From positions 113,422,674-113,486,673 of the forward strand of contig CM061243.1 in NCBI GenBank assembly GCA_030848705.1: a DNA stretch of 64,000 nt, read 5' to 3'. This stretch comes from Heracleum sosnowskyi. Lineage: Eukaryota > Streptophyta > Magnoliopsida > Apiales > Apiaceae. The notes beneath the pieces are model-generated. The model had not been told where the DNA came from, ran no database searches, and saw only the letters and a program-made list of their open reading frames with translations. A program made the position numbers and the translations under genes. Shown piece by piece: positions 32,975-43,002 of the stretch; position 1 is the first letter of the stretch, and each line of letters opens with the position of its first letter.

Positions 32975-35900
32975 ATGGCACCCAAATCTCAAACAGTATC
33001 ATCTTCTATCCCTTTAACCATTCCCAAAGAAACCAATCTTCTCACCATTCCCTCTGAGGCTGAGGCTAACCCAAGGTACAAGTGTTTTGTCCGGTTCTTG
33101 AACACTTCCTACCTACGCCAAGCCCTAACCCTGAACCCTACCTTGTATGTCGATGTGTTGGAAGGATTCTGGAGAACGGCGTTGGTGTCAACAATGGCTA
33201 GGGAAGATGGAACCTCATTCCAGGAGGTTAGTTGTTCAATTGGAGGCAAACACTTTCAGTTTGGTGAAAGGGAAATCAATGAAGCTTTGGGGTTCAAGGT
33301 GGAGGGTCATGACCAAGAAGCTACAGATGCTCAAATCGTAGATTTCATGACCTTCATTCGGTATGCTGAAGAGATAGATACTGGAAAGCTAAATAAGAAG
33401 TTTGTGAGAAGGGAGTGGTCATTTCTGTTTGACGCACTCCAGAAGGTGTTTCTCTGCAGGAAGACAGGATGGGACCATATCAGTCACATTGCTGTGAAGC
33501 TAGCCTACTCCTTGGCCAACAACCAGGAGATCAATGTGGGAGCCATAATTCTCAAAGAATTGGCTCAGAGGCTAGGCAGGACTGTTCGTGGTAGAGGTAA
33601 TGACATCTTTTACCCTCGTTTCCTTCAAGTAATTTTAAATTTTCTTGATGCAAATGTCCATGAATTGGAGGGTATAGATAAAACTAAAATGGCTTATTCC
33701 AAGTCCATGTCCAAAGTTCTATTTGGCTCATTGGACACAAGGAATCAAGTGGATGTGATTCTAAGTGTGACCAAGCATATGCAGGACACATTTGAGTCTT
33801 ATCCACTTGATAAGCCTATATACCATGCACTTTCCTGGACAGGGGAGGCTGAGACTGAAGGAGCTACACAGTCTAACCCCAGCCTTCCCATCCCATCCAG
33901 TAACCCCACTGTAAACAGTACCATAGAAGTTAGGCAACCAAGTGCATCAATCTCTCAAAAGATTGGTGTTACTAAAAAGAAGTCAAAGAAGAGAGCCCTA
34001 GCAGTGATAAATGAATCTGTAGAGATAGATAGTAAGAATCCTGAGTCACCTCTCACCAGACAAAGTAAGAAATCCAAATCCAAACCTACCACTGGATCCT
34101 CCCAACAGGATTCAGATGTGGAAAAAGGGGTACACCTGTTACTGTCCATGGCCTCTCAACAGGTCATTGGCATTGAAAAGAGCAGTCTCCCCACTGCACC
34201 CTGTACAGAGTCTGCACAGGGTCAAGAACTCACTCTTGACCCTAGGAGTGATAAGGCTGATCATACACAGAGTGGAGAGCACATCACTGATGAAACTCCT
34301 CCTATTTCTCAGGGGGAGTTGCCACAATCTAATCTAAACCCCACTTCTCTCTCAGATTCTTCCATAAAAATTTCTTCTGAACAAGAGAGTCATTCCAATG
34401 ACAATCTTGCCTTTGATCAATCACAATTCTCTCCTGTGATTGAGCCAATTTCAAGTGACATGGTGCATGACACTATGCTCACCACCCAGGACCCACATCC
34501 AGTTGGTCAGGGAATGCATGCTGGGGCATATCCTAATGACACCAACAAAAACATGGAGGATTCACCAGTTTTCACTGGAGACTCTATGCCAAATTCTCCC
34601 ATCCTTAGGGATGTGGAACTGTCTTCACATACAAATAGGGCTGATGTTGTAACACATCCCATTTCAATGGAGACAACATCAGACCCTACAGCCATTCCAA
34701 GGCTGGAGGAGACTCAAAATCCTACATCTCATGAAGTGCCTAGCACTAGCTCTCACTTGGCTCAGGCCACTATGTCAGAATGGCTGAAGCCTGTGCACCA
34801 TGACAGGCCTTCAGGATCATCATCTGTGCCTTCCAAAATGATAGAAGAAGCCATACAAGATCTCCATGTGGCACAGATTGATGAGTTCTCAAAGATAGCT
34901 CAACATCTCCTCACCTCAAATCTCCCAAATGCTGATTATGAAGCCATTTTACTCTGCCACAAGGAGGATGTTGAAGCTCAGCAGGAGAAGATAGTGGATG
35001 CAGCTGAACCAGAGGGAAATGTGGATGCCTGGTTGGATGCTAACCGGACTCTCAAGCTCAAGGATGCCCTAGCTTTTCTAAGAGAAGAATACCTAACTTC
35101 TCTGGGCTCCAATGCAAAGGATCTCTCTCCTGCTGCCATCTATGATGCTGTTAATGATGTCTACAGGAATCAATTAAAGGCTCTACACTATCTTGGGAAA
35201 GGGCTTCAATCAGAGATTTCTTCTATCCAGGAGGCGACAGACAGATCCCTCACTCAGCTCAGAAATTCATATCTCTCTGATTTTCCCAAGGTGGAAGGCA
35301 TCCTTAAAGAAATCCAGAAGACAAACTCTACTGTAAGCATGATGGACCTCTCTCTGGCCCTGGTCACAGACAACATCAGGAAGCTGGCTACAACCCTGGA
35401 AAATCAAGTCAAGGCCAATATCAACTCAAATGCAATGCTGAATGTGATTTGGAAGAATCAGTATGGTGACAAATTAGTGGATGAGGTCCCTCTGTCAAAC
35501 ATCTCCAAATTTGACTTTGCCAAGCTCAAGGAGCAATCTCTCAATTCTTTCAAGTCTCAACAGCTATTCTCAAAGGTGGATGGTCTTGAAAGAGAAGTGG
35601 CCTCTCTGAAAGATGAAAACAAGGAGCTTGCCAACTCTCTAAAACAGCTCAATGACAAACTGGATGACCAGGGCAACAACACCTCCAATATCCTGCTGGT
35701 GCAACAACAGATGCTGACTTCAATGATGAAACAAATGAACCTGCCTATCCCTGGGGAAGCTCAAGTCATCTTGTCTGATCCCAAGCCTAAGGGGGAGAAA
35801 CAAAAGGAGGTCATTCTGAAACAAAGAGGGGGAGTACCTGCCAAGCAGTCAAAGCATAAGGGCAAGGGCATACTCATTGAAGAAACCATAAAGCCAATCA

Positions 35901-37831
35901 TTCTTCCCCCTGTAGAGGTCATAAGTGCAGAAGGTCAGAAGAGCACAATCTCAACCACCTACTATCCATCAACAATGCCTAAAGATATCTCAAATCCTCA
36001 ACCTACTCAACCTACTTCCAATGCTAAACCTGTCAAAGCTGATATAATCACAGAGGCCAAGCTACAAGAAGTTGCCAACTCAAACATCTATCATGATGAG
36101 GCCTTCCTGGAGTTTCTGAAAGCCATCTACAGCAGTGCTCAAGGAGATGCAAGAATGTACAGACAGAAGATCAAGGAAAGCATCAAGTATTTCACAGTGG
36201 CAGTAAGGAAAATCAAGGATGTCCATCTAAGAGAGATAATCATGGTGTGCAAGGACAACTGCTTGTGGCACCTAGCTTTTCAAACTCTAGAGAAACTGAG
36301 ATTTACTGAGCTGTCAATCATTCTGGAGTTGATTGAAAAGCATGGGATGAACAATGAAAGTCTTTATAATGACTTGAAGATGGACCAGAATAAAAGATTG
36401 CCTGAGGTTATATCCAAGCCAAGGACAATAATTTACCAAAGCCTATCTCAAGACAGTAGTATTGACCAACTAGTAATTCCCTCAGACCTTTTAATGAAGA
36501 ACAATGCAAAGATCAACCAGGTGCTGCAAATGCTGAGAGCTAAGAGAGGAGCTAGGACAGCTGAGGAACTAGAGATGATTCAAACTCTACAATCTTTTCT
36601 GATTCATGGAGTCATTCCTGAATCTGTCAAAGAAAAGAGCAAAAAGAAGGATGGGGAGGATGATGATGAGGAGAAAACCTATGAAAGGAGATCTCAGACA
36701 AGGAGAAATAAGGATGGATCTAGTGAGAGCAGCAGGAGCAAATATCCAAAGAAATCAAAAGATGCTGGTGATGACAAGAGGGACTCAAAAGGGACAAAGG
36801 AAACAACCAGGAAAACAAGAAGTGGAATTCAGCAAGTCAAGGACATTGCCAACAGTACTTTAACCACAACACAAGACTCTAAGTCTAGGGTGGGTACTGT
36901 TAGCAATGATCCTCCAAAATCATTATCCATGACTTCTGAACCTGAATTGCCACAGAAGAAAGATGAAGCCACTAAAGTAATTTCAAGAAAACACTTCCAC
37001 AAAGTCATAGCTAGTGGAGTGTTACAGTGGATGAAGGGAAAAGGAATGAAGCTTCTTCCAAGTGATGTGGCACTGAAGACTGATTCTCCTTGTTCCAGAA
37101 AGGTGTCTCTTGTGAAACATATGAAGATCAAGAGTGTACCCAGAAGGATAAGGATAACAAAGAAGACTGGAAAACTCACAAATGTTATTGGCATCAATGT
37201 GCTTCCACTAGATGAGGACTATGATGAAGATGCCCTAGCATTTTTTAGGGCTCAAAGGATCTTTGAAGTCAAAGTGAAGTTGAATCATCTAGAGATCAAG
37301 TACACTGATGGAAGAGAAAGAATAATGAAGCAAGGGGGATGGCAACATTTTGACACCTATGAGCAAGAAAAAATCAATGCCTTGTTAAATTTTGAAGAAA
37401 AGGAAGAAAGGTTGTGGAAAACAGAGATTGCCAGATTCATGAAAATGCACTCTGAATATAAAGAAAATCTAAAGAAGCTGAATGAAGAAAAGAGGTGTGA
37501 GAAAGAAAAGGAGATGGCTGAGATGGAAGAAAGAGCAAAGGAGCTAAGGAAGAAAGGGCTGTGCAGGGTAAAGCAAAATCCTTATACTGTTGAGTACAAA
37601 AATCATTATGGAGGAATAAGCAAGATAAGGATGGAGTTCATACATTCATATGTGGAAAGTGCCCTCAGAACAGCAGCTGAAGATCTAAAAGATTCTCCTC
37701 TCATTGAAGAACTGATTGCAAGGGATGAAATTTTACTGGCCATCTCTGAAATAAAGAAGAATGAAGAAATAAGGAAGAAGAAAGTCTATGATGATTTCTT
37801 AGAGAAACAATTGGAAACTGAAGCTATGTAG
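32975..37831 (+). CDS. 1618-residue extra ORF of element 2, unknown function
   Basis: Uninterrupted. Start chosen at the first ATG after the C/T leader (MAPKSQTVSSS). Residues ~30-280 form a folded-looking domain (YKCFVRFLNTSYLRQAL, GKHFQFGEREINEALGF, RREWSFLFDALQKVF, DIFYPRFLQVILNFLD) of the kind found in third ORFs of plant retroelements and related to the element 1 extra ORF. Then comes a Ser/Pro/Thr-rich low-complexity region with a basic patch KKKSKKR (~333), a predicted coiled coil (VDGLEREVASLKDENKELA, ~862-900), Lys-rich segments (~1215-1260) and a highly charged helical stretch (~1470-1540). No signal peptide or transmembrane segment is evident. Intact despite the missing integrase. 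Confidence 0.85.
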   Translation: MAPKSQTVSSSIPLTIPKETNLLTIPSEAEANPRYKCFVRFLNTSYLRQALTLNPTLYVDVLEGFWRTALVSTMAREDGTSFQEVSCSIGGKHFQFGEREINEALGFKVEGHDQEATDAQIVDFMTFIRYAEEIDTGKLNKKFVRREWSFLFDALQKVFLCRKTGWDHISHIAVKLAYSLANNQEINVGAIILKELAQRLGRTVRGRGNDIFYPRFLQVILNFLDANVHELEGIDKTKMAYSKSMSKVLFGSLDTRNQVDVILSVTKHMQDTFESYPLDKPIYHALSWTGEAETEGATQSNPSLPIPSSNPTVNSTIEVRQPSASISQKIGVTKKKSKKRALAVINESVEIDSKNPESPLTRQSKKSKSKPTTGSSQQDSDVEKGVHLLLSMASQQVIGIEKSSLPTAPCTESAQGQELTLDPRSDKADHTQSGEHITDETPPISQGELPQSNLNPTSLSDSSIKISSEQESHSNDNLAFDQSQFSPVIEPISSDMVHDTMLTTQDPHPVGQGMHAGAYPNDTNKNMEDSPVFTGDSMPNSPILRDVELSSHTNRADVVTHPISMETTSDPTAIPRLEETQNPTSHEVPSTSSHLAQATMSEWLKPVHHDRPSGSSSVPSKMIEEAIQDLHVAQIDEFSKIAQHLLTSNLPNADYEAILLCHKEDVEAQQEKIVDAAEPEGNVDAWLDANRTLKLKDALAFLREEYLTSLGSNAKDLSPAAIYDAVNDVYRNQLKALHYLGKGLQSEISSIQEATDRSLTQLRNSYLSDFPKVEGILKEIQKTNSTVSMMDLSLALVTDNIRKLATTLENQVKANINSNAMLNVIWKNQYGDKLVDEVPLSNISKFDFAKLKEQSLNSFKSQQLFSKVDGLEREVASLKDENKELANSLKQLNDKLDDQGNNTSNILLVQQQMLTSMMKQMNLPIPGEAQVILSDPKPKGEKQKEVILKQRGGVPAKQSKHKGKGILIEETIKPIILPPVEVISAEGQKSTISTTYYPSTMPKDISNPQPTQPTSNAKPVKADIITEAKLQEVANSNIYHDEAFLEFLKAIYSSAQGDARMYRQKIKESIKYFTVAVRKIKDVHLREIIMVCKDNCLWHLAFQTLEKLRFTELSIILELIEKHGMNNESLYNDLKMDQNKRLPEVISKPRTIIYQSLSQDSSIDQLVIPSDLLMKNNAKINQVLQMLRAKRGARTAEELEMIQTLQSFLIHGVIPESVKEKSKKKDGEDDDEEKTYERRSQTRRNKDGSSESSRSKYPKKSKDAGDDKRDSKGTKETTRKTRSGIQQVKDIANSTLTTTQDSKSRVGTVSNDPPKSLSMTSEPELPQKKDEATKVISRKHFHKVIASGVLQWMKGKGMKLLPSDVALKTDSPCSRKVSLVKHMKIKSVPRRIRITKKTGKLTNVIGINVLPLDEDYDEDALAFFRAQRIFEVKVKLNHLEIKYTDGRERIMKQGGWQHFDTYEQEKINALLNFEEKEERLWKTEIARFMKMHSEYKENLKKLNEEKRCEKEKEMAEMEERAKELRKKGLCRVKQNPYTVEYKNHYGGISKIRMEFIHSYVESALRTAAEDLKDSPLIEELIARDEILLAISEIKKNEEIRKKKVYDDFLEKQLETEAM

Positions 37832-37985
37832 CTCAAGGAGAAATTCTGTAAGACCAAATTTCCAAGTTGTTATCAAATTCTGTTCTTAACTTTATCTTCT
37901 TTATACTTGTTCTTTTTATGTTAGTTAGGCTTGTTATCAGACATGAAATTGTGCCTAAGGGTCTTACTCACAATTTGGGGGAGAT

Positions 37986-39240
37986 TGTTAGGCTCAAGAC
38001 ATGTCTGAACACCACTATTAACAAGCCTACACTTTGTGACTATGTCACATTACATGACCTAGTGAGTTCTATCACTGGGATGTAGTATAGGTCTCTAAAT
38101 GTACTTGTCTTGTTCTCATGAACATTAGCTTGACCATGTATGCTCAAAGTTATAATGAGCTTAGTAAAGTTTCTTGCATCTAGATTGTAAATAGGCCATT
38201 GAATAATTATCCTGGTAGAAGTTCAGAAGTGTTCATGCAGCAGGATAGAGATAAATAAGGCTATGAAGAAATAAGTTACAGAAATTTGTCTAAGGCATTA
38301 TATAGCAAAGTCAGAAGAAAGCTATGTCGTGAAGTCACCAATATCCATGTCGTGAAGTACTATATCGCATAGTCCATTTTGTACTATGTCGAGAAGTCCT
38401 CAAGACACATGTCGTGAAGTGTTGAAGTCAGCAAAGTCAAAGAAGCCTAGATCGTGAAGTCCTCAGAAGCCCTATGTCGCATAGTCTTCAAATGACCTAT
38501 GTCGCATAGTCTTCAAATGACCTATGTCACATAGTCTTCAAATGACCTATGTCGCAAAGTCTTCAAAGGCTATATCGCGAAGTCCTCACAAGTGAGATCG
38601 CGAAGTCAGGAATGAAGTGGAGTTCACGATATCAACACTTAGCCGTTTACAACAAGACAATTCAAGGTACAGAATCAAGAATCAAAAGAGACAAATACTG
38701 AAGCATTTGTTCTGGCAAGGTGGTCCAAAGAACAGATGGCAAATCTACAGCTAAACTTGGAGAGAAAGATAAGAGACAAGCAGCTACAGAAACGGGAAAG
38801 ACTCCGAAAAGCAGGTGGTCCTTCCTGACACAGTTAACGTCTTATGGCAGGACAAGTTGGACTTTCAGCAAGGGGTAACTGTGTAAAAATAGGTGTGTGC
38901 ACTAGTTTGTATAGGGCTTATATATATCATGCACATCCTATTGTTAGCCGTAAGAGAGATACACATAGTTATTTGCTAAGCTCTTTTCTCTGTAAGCAAG
39001 CAAGTTCAAACTGTTCTTGTTTAAAAGCCAGAAATTCTATTGTGAATTTCTTGGAAAGCTGTAGTATTTAATTTGCTTATACAAAGTAGATTAAAGTGAT
39101 TGTGTGTGTTATTTACTTTCTGCATATTACATATCATAATCATATACAGTCTGTAACTTAGTTTTCAAGAATCGAAAAATATATCAAACTATCCATTCAC
39201 CCCCCCTCTGTCTAGTTTCTAGTAGTATTCATTTCTAATA
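37986..39240 (+). repeat. 3' LTR2 of element 2
   Basis: 1255 bp preceded by the PPT and followed by GTCTT (39241-39245), then element 1 gag. Same TATA box and palindromic repeat array as the left copy. Four substitutions separate the copies. Confidence 0.93.
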
Positions 39241-39674
39241 GTCTTCCTGTTCTTCTTTATTGCACTTGTTCCTTGACACCTGACTTCTAAAGCATCCCAA
39301 ATTTCTTTGGCAGTCTTACAGCCAATGACTCTGTTAGACATGACATTATCTAAGGCACTGTGGAGAAGATGTCTAACTTTTGCATCCTTTGCAATTGATG
39401 AGATGTCCTCAGGAGTCATATCTTTCTTTTCCTTTGGAACAGTCTTTTGTTCTTGACCATCAACAATAGGAGACAGTTTGGTTGGCATATGAGGACCATC
39501 ATTGATTCTATCAAGGTATTCTGGATCTGTGGCTTCTAGAAACATGGTCATCTTTACCTTCCATATTGGATATTCCACAGGTCTGAGAATTGGAACCCTG
39601 ATTGTCTCATATCGACTTACAGAAGTTGATTGAACCTTTTGAGCATTAGAACCTGCCTGGATGTTTTCAGCCAT
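39241..39674 (-). pseudogene. gag of element 1, 5' part (original position)
   Basis: Encodes the same ~145 residues as 28697-29130. By position this is the original gag start of element 1, which continues at 27441 once element 2 is removed: both sides share AATAGTCTT, giving the uninterrupted frame KKNRKTI-LTQEYEHF. Knocked out by the element 2 insertion. Confidence 0.85.
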
Positions 39675-39736
39675 GATTATACTTGTGTTTAGATCGAAAA
39701 CTGTATATATTTAACAGCCTTGGCTCTGATACCAAT

Positions 39737-40228
39737 TGTTAGGCCGAATACACAATATATAATCAATATAAGTATGATAATAACAATTGAGAACACTGTT
39801 TATGAATCAACAACTGAATTATATAAATAACTCTTCTCTCAGTGATGTTAAAGAATCACAGAGAGCTGCTAGGTTACAAGAATTATGTATTCAGTATTCG
39901 CATCCCTTTTAGGGTTAACCTATCTGTGTTTATATAATACACAGTTACATAATCAATCTCTAATTGATATCCTATAAATCAGCTATACAATTTATATCAA
40001 TCTAGGATTGCTTCTGTCTTCTGTCCCGTTTATTTAGCCATCTCAATATATTCTGCTTCTTTCCATCTTCATAATATATTGCTTCTAGAATCTTCAATTA
40101 AGCACCGACAGCTAAAGTAAACTCTCACCCCGTCAGACTTTAACAAACTCTGACTGGCTTCTAGTAAACTCTGATGAGTACCTGTTGCTTAAACACTGAT
40201 AAACAATCATCATCAATTATATCTAACA
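39737..40228 (-). repeat. 5' LTR of element 1 (original position)
   Basis: 492 bp, with PBS on its inner side (about 39722-39734) and TSD GATTG at 40229-40233. Identical to 29193-29684. Confidence 0.93.
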
Positions 40229-40323
40229 GATTGATATACACAAGTGCTTTAAACAAATGTTTTTAATAACTGTTTTGCAAATCAAACCATACTAAAAGAA
40301 AAGATCTCAGAAAAATAACCAGG

Positions 40324-41589
40324 TGTTACGCCCAAAAATTAGCCTCCCCTTACACGGAGGTGTCACCCTTTGTTGGGCCGGAGGAGAATATCACAGGTTA
40401 TATAAAAGAAGGAAAGTTCAAGAAGAGGTATCAATTGGGCCTAGCCCACTTCATGAAAGGCTTCGCCCAATCATATAGCCTTGCCCGTTCCTATTATCGG
40501 GCCTAGCCCAATGAAGGATTAAGCATCGCCTTGTTTACATATAGTAACAAAAGATTCTAGCAGGAATATATGAGCCCCACTTAGAATAGGCTAGCCTACT
40601 GGAGAGAGGAGGCATCATCTTTGAGCCTCGCCTCTTTGTTCTCTTTAGCCTCACCCATTTCTGAAAAAGAACCTAGCGTGTGGAAATTTATGTGTCTCGT
40701 CTATGTGGGCTCAACCTACAAATGAAGGGGGACCTCCTTTCTGCACCTCGCCTATTTAGGCTCGTCTCTAGATGAGGGGAGCCTCATTTTCGTGCCTCGC
40801 CTATATGGGCTAGCCTACAGAAGAGGGGAAGCCTTATTTCTATGTCTCGTCTATTTTGTTCTTTGCAACGATCGTTCTAGAGCATAACTGATGGATGGTG
40901 TTTTCTCATAAGCAAAACCGTCTCGCCTCCTTGAGGAGCCTCACCTATATTTCCGGAAAAAGAGGGGGAACCTCCACTTGCAGCTATTTGGAGAATCATG
41001 GAAGTTTAAAGGCCATGCATAAGTCATCTATTTTTACATCAATTATCGCAGTTATGGAGGAGGATTCGACCCCACCCAGGCTAGTGGGCATCCCCCACTA
41101 GGGGGGTCAAAGGGAGTCACCCCTTAGTGATCAAAAGGCTAGCCCTCTGATTAACTATATTTCTCCGTGGATCAAGGATAGCGCTGACTCCGATAACCTC
41201 GAGTCAATGACTTGACCACCACACACCGAGAAAGTAATTGGGTCAATAAGCCCATAACGATTCACTAAAGGCGGTGGCCCCAATTTCATGGGCTAGCCTA
41301 AATAAGGAAACTTAGCCCATGTCGGTTACTTGTTCCCAAAGAACTACGTTTGGCTTGATCCCTATAAATAGGGTACGTAGACACATTGTATGGTACGATG
41401 CAAGCTTGCAAAAAAAAAAGAGAATTCAATATTCAATCTTGACTGTGAACAAAATCTCACATACAATCTCAGCCTCCCCCAAATCACAAACCCTAACCCA
41501 AACGTCCTACACCGTTTGTCGTCATCAACCACCACCACAATTCCAGCAACCATCCCCGAATTTGTTTTCACCAAATTCCTCCGTTAACA
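40324..41589 (+). mobile_element. Solo LTR (probably Gypsy), 1266 bp
   Basis: Begins TGTTACGCCC and ends TTAACA. Flanks CCAGG (40319-40323) and TCAGG (41590-41594) match at four of five bases, consistent with an aged TSD. A promoter-like CCCTATAAATAGGG is at about 41361-41374, some 215 bp from the end, as expected for U3/R. Several GCCTCGCCTAT / GGCTAGCCTA words. No internal region or second LTR in the window. Family assignment is by general look only. Confidence 0.75.
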
Positions 41590-42003
41590 TCAGGTATACA
41601 AAATATTATAAATTTGATCCGTAAAAAATAAGACTATTTTAATATTTTAAATTATACTTATTTGCATTTAATATATAAAGGCTCATACTTCATATCGTAT
41701 TAGATTATGAATTGCATTGTCTACTATACAAATTTCTCCATAAATTAATATAGTCGACAATGTTTTTGTCATCTTTTCATCTACATGCATGTACTTACGA
41801 TTTTATTTAAAAATAATGTGAATTTAAGGATGTTTGGGTCGAAAAATATATAATCCAATGTTTTTAATATTTTTTTGAACATTTTTAAAAATAATAAACA
41901 AATGTTTTCATCTATATCATGTTTGTAACATATATTTTGAAAATGTAACCATACTAGATAAAAGACGGCGTAAAAATAAGTAGGTATACGAAATATTTTA
42001 AAA
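41590..42003. other. Old Helitron-type body DNA (host of the Copia nest)
   Basis: TATACAAAATATTATAAATTTGATCC matches TATACAAATGTTATAAAATTGGATTTGATCC in the 9178 Helitron (about 9703-9735). The left flank of element 1 (CTTCTTGTAATTTACTTG) matches the same body just before it. The nest therefore sits in a Helitron relative. Confidence 0.6.
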
Positions 42004-42374
42004 CTAGATTACTAAGCCGCGCTTCGCAGCGGCATTATAATATATTTGTTAAGAAAAAGAATATTAGAATAAAAATTATGAAAATAATATCTATAAAATT
42101 ATTTAAATTATCAAATAAAATATATTATATAATTAAAGCACTTTTTTCTAACAAATTCTACTCCTCTTCAAAAAATATCACGGGCAATTACCTTTAAATT
42201 ATAGCATCCCGTCATATTTTTGGAATATTTTCCTGTATTTGAAATAACTTTCAGATTTTTGATGTTGTACACGGAGCTTTCATCTAAAAGATTTTTGAAC
42301 CGAGAGACCAGAATCTTCGGGATCGTAGCATGGATCAAATTTTCCTGTCATACAACATATCTTAGAAAAGTTAA

Positions 42375-42881
42375 TGTTATGGATTAAAAAACGTGCTTGT
42401 GTAATTAATGCTAAGGTTTAATGAGCTTCGAGCTTTTTATGGCTGCACTCGTGTTTCCGGACTAAATTGGTCCTCACAAGATGCCTACGTATCTCAAATC
42501 GTTATTGAGAATCAAGCCAAAGACGTAGTTCTGATTGTAGGATCAGGGACCTTAAATAGGCGTCTGGAGCCTAGTATTTATGGTATGTTTAGGAGTCTTA
42601 GCGAATAAGTCTCCTTTTTGATATTGGATAAACATTGTATTGCTTGCAGGATAAGTCTTTTCCTTGTTGATAAAGGCTATGACTCATTAATTGTCTTTAA
42701 TTGGGATTCCGGATCCTTCTTTGATAAGATTTCCATAATTTGGGCTCTTTTAATGAGCTGTATAGTTTCCATATTCATTAATTACGAAATTAATGAATAA
42801 TTAGGGATTTGGGCATTAAATATCAAGCCTTTTCATTGGACCGTCAATTATATTTCTATAATTACTTTTCAGACTATATCA
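42375..42881 (-). repeat. 3' LTR of Gypsy element
   Basis: 507 bp, 3 mismatches to the 5' LTR. The PPT abuts at 42882. Confidence 0.95.
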
Positions 42882-43002
42882 TTTGCCCCCCAACTTCTGG
42901 GAAAATACCCTTAGGGGTTTCGTAGAAGTTACAGCGCATTTTTCTCAAAATTTTCCATTTTTAGGGCATTTTTTACCTCAAGTTAGGTCATTTTTCGACC
43001 AG

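Larger units (their letters stand above)
29776..39240 (+). mobile_element. Copia element 2, integrase-less, nested in element 1
   Basis: Internal region from a truncated gag (29776) through RT-RNase H and a large extra ORF to PPT TTTGGGGGAGAT (37974-37985) and 3' LTR2 (37986-39240). GTCTT at 27437-27441 and 39241-39245 is the TSD of the original insertion. PBS and the gag N-terminus are missing because 5' LTR2 is separated from the body by the duplicated block. Protease and integrase are deleted without breaking the reading frame. It could only have moved with enzymes supplied in trans, for example by elements like element 1. Confidence 0.85.
16621..40228 (-). mobile_element. Copia element 1 (SIRE-like), host of nested element 2
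   Basis: LTRs of 492 bp, TGTTAG...CTAACA: 3' LTR 16621-17112; 5' LTR at 39737-40228 with a duplicate at 29193-29684. TSD GATTG at 16616-16620 and 40229-40233 (also 29685-29689). PBS complementary to initiator tRNA-Met (TGGTATCAGAGCC) adjoins the 5' LTR; PPT GGGGGAGAT adjoins the 3' LTR. Order 5' to 3': gag, pol, extra ORF, as in the SIRE/Maximus lineage. Seven substitutions between the LTRs by eye. gag has an in-frame stop, a frameshift and the element 2 insertion, and the extra ORF has an amber, so the copy is defective although pol is open. Confidence 0.9.
27442..40319. repeat. 2334-bp block present twice, at 27442-29775 and 37986-40319
   Basis: Each copy comprises LTR2, gag 5' part, PBS, LTR1, TSD and 86 bp of flank, 10544 bp apart. 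By eye four substitutions distinguish them (27649, 27734, 27961, 27985 in the left copy), all in the first 544 bp; the remaining ~1790 bp look identical. Confidence 0.9.
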
